Positions 28,570-36,419 of a stretch of DNA of 64,000 nucleotides are shown here, in pieces. Made by a program: the position numbers and the translations under genes. Below the pieces are notes generated by a model that searched no databases, was not told the DNA's origin, and worked only from the letters and a program-made list of their open reading frames with translations. Each line of letters begins with the position of its first letter. Position 1 is the stretch's first letter. The DNA is taken from NCBI RefSeq assembly GCF_042660705.1, contig NZ_JBHSUQ010000001.1. One strand, written 5' to 3'. This DNA comes from Undibacterium_A arcticum (GTDB lineage: Bacteria; Pseudomonadota; Gammaproteobacteria; Burkholderiales; Burkholderiaceae_D).

Positions 28570-29928
28570 ATGAATATCGTGATCCTCGCCGCCGGCCTCG
28601 GCAAACGCATGCAGTCGGCGCTGCCAAAGGTGTTGCATCCGCTGGCCGGCAAACCGCTGCTGTCGCATGTGATCGATACCGCGCGGTCGCTGACGCCAAC
28701 GCGCTTGTGCGTGATTTACGGTCATGGCGGGGAAAAGGTGCCGGAGTTGCTGGGCGCGCCCGACCTGGTATTTGCCAAGCAGGAGCCGCAGCTCGGTACC
28801 GGTCATGCGGTGATGCAGGCGGTGCCGCATCTCGATGACAACATGCCTACGCTGGTGTTGTATGGCGATGTTCCGCTGACAAGTGCGGCCTCGCTGCAAC
28901 GGTTGTTGGACTGCTCCGGGACCGACAAGCTGGGAATTTTGACGATCGCATTGGACGACCCGACCGGCTATGGCCGCATCTTGCGCGAAGATGGCCACAT
29001 CGTGCGTATCGTCGAGCAAAAGGATGCCAACGCGGCCGAGCGTGCGATCCGCGAAATCAATACCGGCATCATGGTGGTGCCGACCGCGTGGCTCAAGCAA
29101 TGGCTCACCACGCTGTCGAACGACAATGCGCAGGCCGAATATTATCTGACCGACATCGTCGCGCGCGCCGTCGCCGATGGCGTCGCGGTGGTGTCGGCGC
29201 AACCGGCCGCAGTCTGGGAAACGCTGGGCGTCAACAGCAAGGTGCAACTGGCCGAACTGGAACGCATCGCTCAGCGCAACACAGCCAACGACCTGCTGGA
29301 ACAGGGCGTGACCCTGGCCGATCCGAACCGGATCGACGTGCGCGGCAGATTGACCTGCGGCCGCGATGTCAGCATCGATGTCGGCTGCGTGTTCGAAGGC
29401 GAGGTTGCGCTGGCCGACGGCGTGACGATCGGCGCGCACTGTGTGATCAGCAATGCCCGCATCGCCGCCGGCGCGCAGATCAAGCCGTTCTGCCATATCG
29501 AGCAGGCGCAGGTCGGCAGCGCGTCCATCATCGGTCCGTACGCACGGCTGCGTCCCGGCACCACATTGGCCGAAGGCGTCCATATAGGCAACTTCGTCGA
29601 AGTCAAGAACAGCCAGATCGCCGCCGCCAGCAAGGCCAATCATCTGGCCTATATCGGAGACGCCACCATCGGCAGCCGCGTCAACGTCGGCGCCGGCACC
29701 ATCACCTGCAATTACGACGGTGCCAACAAGTTCCGCACCGTGATCGAAGACGACGCCTTCATCGGCAGCGACAGCCAGCTGATCGCGCCGGTCACCGTCG
29801 GCAAGGGCGCCACGCTCGGCGCCGGCACCAGCCTGTCGAAGGATGCGCCGGCCGGCAAGCTGACGGTGTCGCGCGCGAAGCAGGTCACGATCGAGGGCTG
29901 GACGCGGCCCGTGAAGGTGAAGAAGTAA
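28570..29928 (+). CDS. glmU: Bifunctional N-acetylglucosamine-1-phosphate uridyltransferase / glucosamine-1-phosphate acetyltransferase
   Basis: Makes UDP-GlcNAc for peptidoglycan and LPS. The N-terminal uridyltransferase has LAAGLGKRMQSALPKVLHPLAGKPLL, the nucleotide loop with metal-binding residues, and VLYGDVPLT. The C-terminal left-handed beta-helix (about 250-450) contains hexapeptide repeats and NFVEVKNSQIAAASKANHLAYIGDATIGSRVNVGAGTITCNYDG. Its 452 residues are the normal size. The Lrp/AsnC gene and glmS, the enzyme two steps earlier in the pathway, follow. Confidence 0.95.
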   Translation: MNIVILAAGLGKRMQSALPKVLHPLAGKPLLSHVIDTARSLTPTRLCVIYGHGGEKVPELLGAPDLVFAKQEPQLGTGHAVMQAVPHLDDNMPTLVLYGDVPLTSAASLQRLLDCSGTDKLGILTIALDDPTGYGRILREDGHIVRIVEQKDANAAERAIREINTGIMVVPTAWLKQWLTTLSNDNAQAEYYLTDIVARAVADGVAVVSAQPAAVWETLGVNSKVQLAELERIAQRNTANDLLEQGVTLADPNRIDVRGRLTCGRDVSIDVGCVFEGEVALADGVTIGAHCVISNARIAAGAQIKPFCHIEQAQVGSASIIGPYARLRPGTTLAEGVHIGNFVEVKNSQIAAASKANHLAYIGDATIGSRVNVGAGTITCNYDGANKFRTVIEDDAFIGSDSQLIAPVTVGKGATLGAGTSLSKDAPAGKLTVSRAKQVTIEGWTRPVKVKK

Positions 29929-30502
29929 CAAGCACCTGCGCGCGGCGGCCAAGTCGGGCTGTCCTTGGCTACGATCGTGGATGCGGTGAGGCAACGAACG
30001 ACACTGGATCCCAGCGTTCGCTGGGACGACACTCAGTTTGCTACGTGCACAGCCTGCTAGACGTCCGCCTCTTGCGGTTGCTTTGCGGTTGCTTTTGCGG
30101 TTGCTTTTGCCGTTGCTTTTTGTCGTTCCGCTTGAGACGCTGCCGTCTGCGGGGCAGCAAAAGCGGATCAGAAATGACAATGTCTGAGCGTAGCGAGTTT
30201 TGTCATTTCCCGCTTTTGCTGCCCCACAGACGGGAACCCGAAGGGCAGCGTCTGCGCGGTCGCCTTTTTTGGCCTACCTTTTTTGGCGAAGCAAAAAAGG
30301 TAGGTGGCCGCCGGGCCACCCCCGGCTAGCAACCACGGAGCGAGCCCCCCGCGACCGCACGATCCGTTTTCGCGCAGCGACGACAATCATATCGAGTCAT
30401 ACAAATAAGGGGGAGTATTAACAAAAACAACCTATATCCCGCTGATGTTTATTACGGTATAAAAATATACACGCCACAGTATATTTTCGATGGTCAATCC
30501 CG
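29929..30502. repeat. Repeat and hairpin-rich spacer after glmU
   Basis: Three structures are visible. First, a short hairpin TCCCAGCGTTCGCTGGGA near 30007. Second, tandem GCGGTTGCTTTT-type 12-base units at about 30076-30120. Third, a long inverted repeat in which CGTCTGCGGGGCAGCAAAAGCGG (about 30147) pairs with its near complement at about 30210-30235, followed by a perfect 13-bp hairpin with 6-base loop (30273-30304). Short open frames here run through the hairpins and look like conserved intergenic sequence rather than genes. Confidence 0.6.
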
Positions 30503-30976
30503 TCACACCGCCAGCCGCGTCTCAAACTTGCTTCTGAACACCGAAAAGAAGCTGCGCACATTGCGCACATTGGTCTGGGTCGCAAACAGCCGATGCGCCA
30601 GCGCGTGATAAGCCGGCATGTCGGCGACCTGCACCACCAGCACAAAGTCCGGTCCCGGCGACACCCGATAGCACTGCAACACCGCCGCTTCCTGCGCCAC
30701 GTGCGCCTCGAACTCCTGCAACCGCTCGGCGGCCTGGTGATCGAGCGTGATTTCGACGATCGCGGTCAGGCTGGCGCCGACCTTGTCCGGCGCGACGATG
30801 GCGACCTGACGCGCGATCACGCCGCTGTCGATCAGGCGTTTGACGCGCCGCAGGCAAGTCGGCGCCGACGCGTGCACCTGCGCCGCTAGCTGGATATTGT
30901 TCTGTGACGCATCGGCCTGCAACGCGTTAAGGATGCGTCGGTCGAGGTCGTCGAGCAGGATGGTCGAATCAGCCAT
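30503..30976 (-). CDS. Lrp/AsnC family transcriptional regulator
   Basis: A 157-residue regulator. The N-terminal helix-turn-helix is LDDLDRRILNALQADASQNNIQLAAQVHASAPTCLRRVKRLIDSGVI. The C-terminal RAM/AsnC ligand-binding domain has AIVEITLDHQAAERLQEFEAHV and VLQCYRVSPGPDFVLVVQVADM. It is encoded divergently from glmS, with a 151-base AT-rich spacer that presumably holds both promoters. The effector amino acid is unknown, and the link to glmS may be positional only. Confidence 0.88.
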   Translation of the reverse strand: MADSTILLDDLDRRILNALQADASQNNIQLAAQVHASAPTCLRRVKRLIDSGVIARQVAIVAPDKVGASLTAIVEITLDHQAAERLQEFEAHVAQEAAVLQCYRVSPGPDFVLVVQVADMPAYHALAHRLFATQTNVRNVRSFFSVFRSKFETRLAV

Positions 30977-31127
30977 GAATTTTATATAATTTATTGTTAA
31001 TATTTTGAATTATTATTTCATCACAATTAACGCATGAAATAATTCACCAAATCATAAAGCATTTTGACCGCTTTTTTCAGTCACTATGCTCTAGCATGCA
31101 ATTATTCTCACTCACGTAGAGGCTCTC

Positions 31128-32945
31128 ATGTGCGGCATCGTCGGCGCGGTTGCGCAGCGTAATATCACCCCCATCCTGGTCGAAGGACTGAAGCGGCTCG
31201 AATACCGCGGCTACGATTCGTGCGGCGTCGCACTGCATGTCGACGGCCAGTTGCGCCGCGCGCGCAGCACCGCGCGCGTGGCCGAGCTGGAACAACAAAT
31301 TGCGCAGACCGGCCTGGCCGGCTTCACCGGCATCGCGCACACCCGCTGGGCCACGCATGGCGCGCCCGCCTCGCACAATGCGCACCCGCATTTTTCGCGT
31401 GAGCGGATCGCGCTGGTACACAACGGCATCATCGAAAATCACGACGAGCTGCGCGCCGAACTGAGCGCGCTCGGCTATGTGTTCGAGAGCCAGACCGATA
31501 CCGAAGTGATCGCGCATCTGGTCGACCATCTGTATGCCGGCGACCTGTTCGACACGGTCCAGCAGGCGGTCAAACGCCTGACCGGCGCCTACGCGATCGC
31601 GGTGTTTTGCCGTGACGAGCCGCACCGCGTGGTCGGCGCACGCCACGGCTCGCCACTGATCGTCGGCGTCGGCCGGGGCGAGAATTTTCTGGCGTCCGAC
31701 GCGATGGCGCTGGCCGGCACAACCGACCAGATCGTCTATCTGGAAGAAGGTGACGTGGTCGACCTGCAATTGCAGCGGGTCTGGATCGTGGACGCGCAGG
31801 GCAAGCCGGCGCGGCGCGCAGTGAACACCGTGCACGTGCATACTGGCGCGGCCGAACTCGGCCCGTATCGCCACTACATGCAAAAGGAAATTTTCGAGCA
31901 GCCGCGCGCCATCGGCGACACGCTGGAAGGGGTCAAGACCATCATGCCCGAGCTGTTCGGCGATAAAGCCTTCCCCATTTTCAAGCAGATCGATTCGGTG
32001 CTGATCCTGGCTTGCGGCACCAGTTACTACGCCGGACTGACCGCGAAATACTGGATAGAATCGGTCGCCAAAGTGCCGGTCAATGTCGAAATCGCGAGCG
32101 AATACCGCTACCGTGACAGCGTGCCGAATCCGAACGCGCTGGTCGTGACGATTTCGCAAAGCGGCGAAACCGCCGACACCCTGGCCGCACTGAAACACGC
32201 CAGAGCGCAAGGCATGCTGCACACCCTGACCGTGTGCAATGTTGCCACCAGCGCCATGGTGCGCGAGTGTGAAATGGCTTTCATCACCCGCGCCGGCGTC
32301 GAAGTCGGGGTCGCGTCGACCAAGGCCTTCAGCACGCAGTTGGTCGCGCTGTTTCTGCTGACGCTGACGCTGGCGCAGGTCAAGGGTCGGCTGAGCGAGG
32401 AGCAGGAGGCCGAATACCTGAAACAGATGCGCCACCTGCCGGTCGCGATCGCCAGCGCGCTGGCGCTGGAGCCGCAAATCATCGCCTGGGCCGATGATTT
32501 CGCACGCAAGGAAAACGCGCTGTTCCTCGGTCGCGGCATGCATTACCCGATCGCGCTGGAAGGCGCGCTGAAGCTGAAAGAGATTTCCTACATCCACGCC
32601 GAAGCCTACCCGGCCGGTGAACTCAAGCACGGTCCGCTGGCGCTGGTCACCGAAGAAATGCCGGTGGTGACGATCGCGCCGAACGATGCGCTACTGGAAA
32701 AACTGAAGTCGAACATGCAGGAAGTGCGCGCCCGCGGCGGCCAGCTCTACGTGTTCGCCGACGCCGATTCGCGCATCACCTCCAGCGAAGGCGTACACGT
32801 GATCCGCCTGCCCGAGCACTACGGCCTGCTGTCACCAATCCTGCACGTGATCCCGCTGCAGCTGCTGGCGTACCACACCGCGCTGGCGCGCGGCACTGAC
32901 GTCGACAAGCCGCGCAATCTGGCGAAGTCGGTGACGGTGGAATAA
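31128..32945 (+). CDS. glmS: Glutamine-fructose-6-phosphate aminotransferase (isomerizing)
   Basis: First enzyme of hexosamine synthesis, using glutamine and fructose-6-phosphate. The N-terminal glutaminase starts MCGIVGAVAQRN with catalytic Cys2, and HTRWATHGAP follows. Two SIS domains carry ILACGTSYYAGLTAKYW, TISQSGETADTLAALK and FLGRGMHYPIALEGALKLKEISYIHAEAYPAGELKHGPLAL. The C-terminus DVDKPRNLAKSVTVE is the highly conserved stretch that Tn7 TnsD recognises. Its 605 residues are the normal length. Repeat arrays resembling Tn7-type ends begin 35 bases after the stop. Confidence 0.96.
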   Translation: MCGIVGAVAQRNITPILVEGLKRLEYRGYDSCGVALHVDGQLRRARSTARVAELEQQIAQTGLAGFTGIAHTRWATHGAPASHNAHPHFSRERIALVHNGIIENHDELRAELSALGYVFESQTDTEVIAHLVDHLYAGDLFDTVQQAVKRLTGAYAIAVFCRDEPHRVVGARHGSPLIVGVGRGENFLASDAMALAGTTDQIVYLEEGDVVDLQLQRVWIVDAQGKPARRAVNTVHVHTGAAELGPYRHYMQKEIFEQPRAIGDTLEGVKTIMPELFGDKAFPIFKQIDSVLILACGTSYYAGLTAKYWIESVAKVPVNVEIASEYRYRDSVPNPNALVVTISQSGETADTLAALKHARAQGMLHTLTVCNVATSAMVRECEMAFITRAGVEVGVASTKAFSTQLVALFLLTLTLAQVKGRLSEEQEAEYLKQMRHLPVAIASALALEPQIIAWADDFARKENALFLGRGMHYPIALEGALKLKEISYIHAEAYPAGELKHGPLALVTEEMPVVTIAPNDALLEKLKSNMQEVRARGGQLYVFADADSRITSSEGVHVIRLPEHYGLLSPILHVIPLQLLAYHTALARGTDVDKPRNLAKSVTVE

Positions 32946-32979
32946 GGGGCGTTAGCCGGCATATATATTATTCCTTTGG

Positions 32980-33046
32980 AATAAAGTTCGGAACAAAGTA
33001 ATAAAGTTCGGAACTTTCAACGAAGTGCATGAGTAAAGTTCGGAAC
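32980..33046 (+). repeat. Array A: three 15-base repeats, Tn7-type transposase-site-like, next to glmS
   Basis: AATAAAGTTCGGAAC occurs at 32980-32994 and 33000-33014, and AGTAAAGTTCGGAAC at 33032-33046, all in the same orientation. Start-to-start spacings are 20 and 32 bases. Tn7 ends carry repeated 22-base TnsB sites containing AATAAAGT, and Tn7 inserts about 25 bases past the glmS stop, so composition and position both fit a Tn7-like end. A canonical TGT terminus is not visible. The repeats are directly seen; the transposon interpretation is inferred. Confidence 0.6.
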
Positions 33047-33073
33047 ATTGATCTTATAAAGGCAGTAGCGAGT

Positions 33074-33125
33074 AGAGGATTGAAAATCCTTGTGTTGGTT
33101 GGTTCGATTCCGCCCCGGGCCACCA
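33074..33125 (+). pseudogene. 3' fragment of tRNA-Phe (GAA), copy 1
   Basis: Contains the anticodon stem-loop AGGATTGAAAATCCT, a T-arm GGTTCGATTCC, acceptor 3' strand CCGGGCC, discriminator A and CCA. The D-arm and 5' acceptor strand are absent, and one or two bases are inserted before the T-arm (TTGGTTGGTTCG). It cannot fold as a full tRNA. Such fragments normally mark an att site of an integrative element, or the remains of a tRNA disrupted by one. Confidence 0.8.
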
Positions 33126-33139
33126 AGAACAGCAATTTC

Positions 33140-33175
33140 AAAACGCCAACCCATGCAGGTTTTGGCGTTTTCGTT
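33140..33175 (+). terminator. Terminator after tRNA-Phe fragment 1
   Basis: Stem AAAACGCCAA/TTGGCGTTTT with a 12-base loop, followed by CGTTT. A related hairpin follows fragment 2, so the duplicated unit included the tRNA's own terminator. Confidence 0.8.
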
Positions 33176-33323
33176 TCAGGCCGTTTAAGCCGACGAATAT
33201 CTCTGTATCATTTTCAGATTCAACGTTGCAATTTTTGCTACAATGCAACAACGCTCCGGTTAACCGCCGCCGAGCTAAGTAAGCAGCACCATCCAAAAAT
33301 CAAACAAGAAAAGAATCTACAGA

Positions 33324-34046
33324 ATGATACGATCAATCGCCGCAGCAATTGCCTGTTGTGTTGTAACAGGCTGTGCAACAGTAAATCCAATGGCATTCGA
33401 CAAGAACAGCGCTGCCATCGACACGAAGGAAAAATCCGTCGTACTCATGACCATCGAGGTATCCCGCTCGGATGACAGCCGCTATGTTCCCAATCCGTTC
33501 GTCGTCAAGTTTGCAAAGCCGGACGCACAGAGCAAGAAAGATCGCCAAAACTTCAAACTGAACAAAGATATCGATACCCTGCGGGAAAATGGCCGCACCG
33601 TCTACCTGGCGCGCGTTGCGCTCGCCGCCGGGGAATATAAACTGTTCGACGTGACTGGCATGGCCAGCGCGTTCCCCTTCAACAGCATGTTCGTGGTCCC
33701 ACTCAACCTCGACCTGACGGTAAAGCCGAACTCTGTGACCTACGTGGGCCGCGTGACAGCAAAACTGCGTGAGCGCAAAGGTGATGAATTCCGTGCGGGC
33801 CCACTGATACCTTTGATCGACCAGGCAGTCACCGGGATGTCCGGCGGCACTTGGGATGTGTCGGTAGACAATCTGGAGCAGAAAGACATCGAGCACTTCC
33901 GAGCAGAATATCCCGTACTGAATGGTGTTGCCATCGAAACAGTAGCCTGCCACGATTTGATCGTGCAGCCGCCCAGCGGCTGTGGGACGGCGAGGCGCAG
34001 GAGCAGAAAAAAGTTGCTGAACCGGCTAAGGAGCCGGGACAAGTAG
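33324..34046 (+). CDS. Putative lipoprotein of unknown function
   Basis: A 240-residue protein with a short signal and lipobox (MIRSIAAAIACCVVTGCATVN, VTGC, mature Cys17). The mature part is soluble, with a beta-rich pattern (VVLMTIEVSRSDDSRYVPNPFVVKFAKP, GEYKLFDVTGMASAFPFNSMFVVPLNLDLTVKPNSVTYVGRV). The last 35 residues look out of frame: the +1 frame over 33950-34057 gives RFDRAAAQRLWDGEAQEQKKVAEPAKEP, a more natural lysine/proline tail ending at 34057. One base is probably wrong near 33950. It lies between the two tRNA-Phe fragments. I do not recognise the family. Confidence 0.65.
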   Translation: MIRSIAAAIACCVVTGCATVNPMAFDKNSAAIDTKEKSVVLMTIEVSRSDDSRYVPNPFVVKFAKPDAQSKKDRQNFKLNKDIDTLRENGRTVYLARVALAAGEYKLFDVTGMASAFPFNSMFVVPLNLDLTVKPNSVTYVGRVTAKLRERKGDEFRAGPLIPLIDQAVTGMSGGTWDVSVDNLEQKDIEHFRAEYPVLNGVAIETVACHDLIVQPPSGCGTARRRSRKKLLNRLRSRDK

Positions 34047-34084
34047 CGGCTAAGTAATCTGCTGCGCTTCGACAGCGTCGAACT

Positions 34085-34135
34085 CAAGGATTGAAAATCC
34101 TTGTGTCGGTGGTTCGATTCCGCCCCGGACCACCA
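34085..34135 (+). pseudogene. 3' fragment of tRNA-Phe (GAA), copy 2
   Basis: Anticodon stem-loop CAAGGATTGAAAATCCTTG, then GTGTCGGTGGTTCGATTCCGCC, acceptor strand CCGGACC, A and CCA. The upstream bases do not form a D-arm or 5' acceptor strand. Its T-arm is intact, so it is less decayed than copy 1. The two copies lie 1.0 kb apart in the same orientation. Confidence 0.8.
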
Positions 34136-34150
34136 GGAACATACCTCATG

Positions 34151-34184
34151 AAACGCCAATCATCACCGGTTGGCGTTTTTGTTT
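34151..34184 (+). terminator. Terminator after tRNA-Phe fragment 2
   Basis: Stem AAACGCCAA/TTGGCGTTT with a 10-base loop and a T-rich tail (TTTTTGTTT). It is homologous in stem sequence to the one after fragment 1. Confidence 0.82.
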
Positions 34185-34252
34185 ATGGATTCCAAAGTCC
34201 TCGGGTCCGGTCTATTTCCGGCCATCCTGCAAAGGCGAGCCTGGTCCTTCAG

Positions 34253-34319
34253 AACAAAGATGCTAACGGGCCAATAAAGTTGCTAACTGCGCGCCGACTC
34301 GTAGAACAAAGATGCTAAC
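34253..34319 (+). repeat. Array B: three 15-base repeats with the same 20/32 spacing as array A
   Basis: AACAAAGATGCTAAC at 34253-34267, AATAAAGTTGCTAAC at 34273-34287 and AACAAAGATGCTAAC at 34305-34319. The orientation and both spacings equal those of array A, while the inner bases differ (GCTAAC versus CGGAAC). The bases just before each first repeat are also alike (TCCTTTGG and TCCTTCAG). This supports two related but distinct element ends in tandem. Confidence 0.6.
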
Positions 34320-34355
34320 TACGGCGGCAGATCAAAGAATAATGTGTTTAGAAAA

Positions 34356-34410
34356 AATAAAGTTCGCTCTCAACAAATAAAGTTTGATCATGCAAAATAA
34401 AGTTGGATCG
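34356..34410 (+). repeat. Array C: three AATAAAGTT repeats at exact 20-base spacing
   Basis: AATAAAGTTCGCTCT (34356), AATAAAGTTTGATCA (34376) and AATAAAGTTGGATCG (34396) share the first nine bases and differ after. The exact 20-base phasing places sites on the same face about every two helical turns. It may be the inner sites of the same end as array B or a third end. Confidence 0.55.
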
Positions 34411-34596
34411 TGGTGCATATTCACATTAAAGCAGCCACTGTTTTGCCTGTGAAAATAGCCATGCTTGGTGCACGTAGCGGATGATGCAGATCGTAGCGCG
34501 TAACTGATGCTACGCACGTTACACATAGAGCCACCTCTCTTCCGTGGGCGGGAGAAAGGTTGGGGATGAGGGATGTGGGCACCGGTAAGAAGTAAC

Positions 34597-35707
34597 CGTG
34601 CTTATCCGGTTAGCTCCCAAGCCTACTAGATGTAGTGGATCGTGATTTCGCGGCATAAAGCTCGGCATAGGTTGACGCGGTGACGTCGCCTGCGATGCCA
34701 AGCAGGGAGCGGAAGGCGTTGAAGGGATAAAAACGGCGGTTGAATCGGAACGTAAATTCGTTGAGATAGGCTTGCAGATGTTGCGGGCTGACGCCGTGAT
34801 GGATGCCGCGCAACCATGTCTTGAGATTGGAGAACACGAGGTGGATGATGGGCAGGAAGGTCTCGGCAACTTGCATGTCGCCACGTTCTGGAACGGCGGT
34901 GTGAAGATACCCGCGCCTTCCGAGCGTTGCGTAGCCGCTCCAGTCGTCGGTGACAATGGTGGCGCCTGGCGTCACGACGCGCTCGATGAAGCCGCCCAGC
35001 GATTTGGCGCTCCGATCCGGCACCACTGCGAATCGAACGCGCCCGGCATAGCGGCCGGTCTTTCGTTTGTCGAGACTTCCGCCCCGCTTGCGCTGACGGA
35101 CTTCGACAGCACCGGCCACGAGCACCATGTCGTGAACGCCTCGCCCCTTACCTCGCGTACGTCCGCCCACCCAGGTTTCATCGGCCTCGACGTGGTCTCC
35201 GGGGTGGCCACCGATCCGATCTTGGTCGGGACGCACCATGCCGACCCGCAACTTGTGGAGGATCTGGAAGGCGGTCTCGTAGCGCGACAGCCCGAGTTGC
35301 CGCTGGAACTGAACGGCCGACATTCCCGGTGTCTGGCTGGCGACCAGGTAGGCTGCCCAGAACCACACCGAGAGCGGTGTGTGCGTACGTTCCATGACGG
35401 TGCCAGCAGTGAGGCTCGCGTCGCGGTTGCAATGACGACACCGGAAAACGCCGGGGCGATTGGCAAAGCGGTACGGCTCACTGGGCGAGCCACAGTGGTC
35501 ACAGATGAACCCATCGCTCCAACGAGCGCGCTCAAGGTAGGCCGCGCACGCCGCTTCGTCCGGAAACAGTCGCTGAAACTCCGGCAGCGAGTGCGGAAAC
35601 GGCAGATCGTCTCGGTCAAGCACATCGATAACCATGATCGCCCCAGGTTGGCGCAGATGCTCAATATACTACCGGTAGTGGGTTTGGGAGACAACCGGAT
35701 AAGCACG
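34597..35707 (-). mobile_element. IS1595-family insertion sequence, copy 1 (complete)
   Basis: A 1111-base element with imperfect terminal inverted repeats beginning CGTGCTTATCCGGTT at both ends. It is flanked by a perfect 8-base target duplication GAAGTAAC (34589-34596 and 35708-35715). The 8-base duplication is typical of IS1595-family transposition. It encodes one transposase. An inverted, apparently identical copy lies at 40293-41403. Confidence 0.93.
34610..35635 (-). CDS. IS1595-family transposase (copy 1)
   Basis: A 341-residue transposase. An N-terminal zinc ribbon (ICDHCGS...FRCRHCNRDASLTAGTVM) precedes the ISXO2-like catalytic domain: VEADETWVGG, IVTDDWSGYATL, and the C-terminal HLQAYLNEFTFRFNRRF. 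The zinc ribbon, KLRVGM and WFWAAYLVASQTPGMSAVQFQRQLGLSRYETA blocks are family hallmarks. The gene appears intact, so the element may be active. Confidence 0.92.
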   Translation of the reverse strand: MVIDVLDRDDLPFPHSLPEFQRLFPDEAACAAYLERARWSDGFICDHCGSPSEPYRFANRPGVFRCRHCNRDASLTAGTVMERTHTPLSVWFWAAYLVASQTPGMSAVQFQRQLGLSRYETAFQILHKLRVGMVRPDQDRIGGHPGDHVEADETWVGGRTRGKGRGVHDMVLVAGAVEVRQRKRGGSLDKRKTGRYAGRVRFAVVPDRSAKSLGGFIERVVTPGATIVTDDWSGYATLGRRGYLHTAVPERGDMQVAETFLPIIHLVFSNLKTWLRGIHHGVSPQHLQAYLNEFTFRFNRRFYPFNAFRSLLGIAGDVTASTYAELYAAKSRSTTSSRLGS

Positions 35708-35715
35708 GAAGTAAC

Positions 35716-36012
35716 GACCGTCTGAATTGGAAATCGCTGGCCGCTATGACGGTATTGCTGCCTGGCGGCGTCAATTTCTGGAAAACTGCGTTGTGCGGTT
35801 GAGTCACATTCGCATCGCTTTTTGAGTTCGCCCTCAAGTTTGAAACCAGTCACCAAAATGAGGCACGCCGACATCATAAAAAATAAATAAGGTCAGATGC
35901 GCGGCGCTGTCGGCTTTGAACCGGTTCTCAAGAAGACCGCTGGTGCGTGCTCAAGCACACAGGCAGAACCTCACCGGCAGCGCAACCACCGTGAACTTAT
36001 CCTCAACCCTGA
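35716..36012. other. Spacer after IS copy 1
   Basis: About 300 bases, moderately AT-rich, with no supportable gene. It contains two similar short phrases (TTTGAAACCAGTC near 35836, TTTGAACCGGTTCTC near 35917). Likely remnant DNA. Confidence 0.4.
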
Positions 36013-36414
36013 CTAGCGATGAGCTGGCTGATTTATCCAACTCTGCAACATAAACTCTGCAACAGTGTCGTCAACAATCAAGGGATTGCCGGTCCATTTC
36101 CGCGAGATCTTATTCAGCTCGCCGGAACCGGTCATTTTGATGATGGCCTTGTTGAGCCAGTCACGCATTTCCTGGTCTTCCAATCGGACCGCCATGGCAT
36201 TCGGCTGATGGAAGAAGGTGAATTTGATCGCCAATCCGGCATCGGCCTGCTGCTTCATCACGTCTTTGGCGACGCCATCCGGAATAGCGGCGGCATCGAT
36301 TTGGTGCGCGATCAAGGCTTGCACCACGGTGGCGTCGTCCTGGTAGCGAACGATTTGCAGGCCGGGGACATTCGCGCGCACCAAGGCGGTTTCCTGGCTT
36401 GCGCCACGGTTCAC
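36013..36414 (-). pseudogene. C-terminal fragment of an amino-acid ABC transporter substrate-binding protein
   Basis: 133 residues matching the last lobe of a family 3 periplasmic binding protein: GLQIVRYQDDATVVQALIAHQIDAAAIPDG, then MRDWLNKAIIKMTGSGELNKISRKWTGNPL. The signal peptide and first lobe are missing. Upstream sequence switches at about 36420 to an unrelated gene fragment on the other strand. There is no start codon context, so it is a relic. Confidence 0.8.
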
Positions 36415-36419
36415 GCCGA

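Noticed and set aside
28537..30180. A 547-codon minus-strand frame, and a 517-codon one at 31077-32630
   Set aside because: They are antisense to glmU and glmS, which are intact and conserved. Composition is that of shadow frames.
30181..30420. A short protein in the glmU-AsnC spacer (frame containing FGEAKKVGG)
   Set aside because: The frame runs through perfect hairpins and recurs as a spurious product in intergenic repeats. There is no ribosome binding site support.
33040..33125. A complete tRNA-Phe gene
   Set aside because: The 5' acceptor strand and D-arm are absent upstream, so only the 3' portion is present.
32980..34410. A CRISPR array or replication iterons
   Set aside because: Repeats are only 15 bases, few in number, with spacers of 5-17 bases and no cas or rep genes. 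A transposon-end reading fits better.
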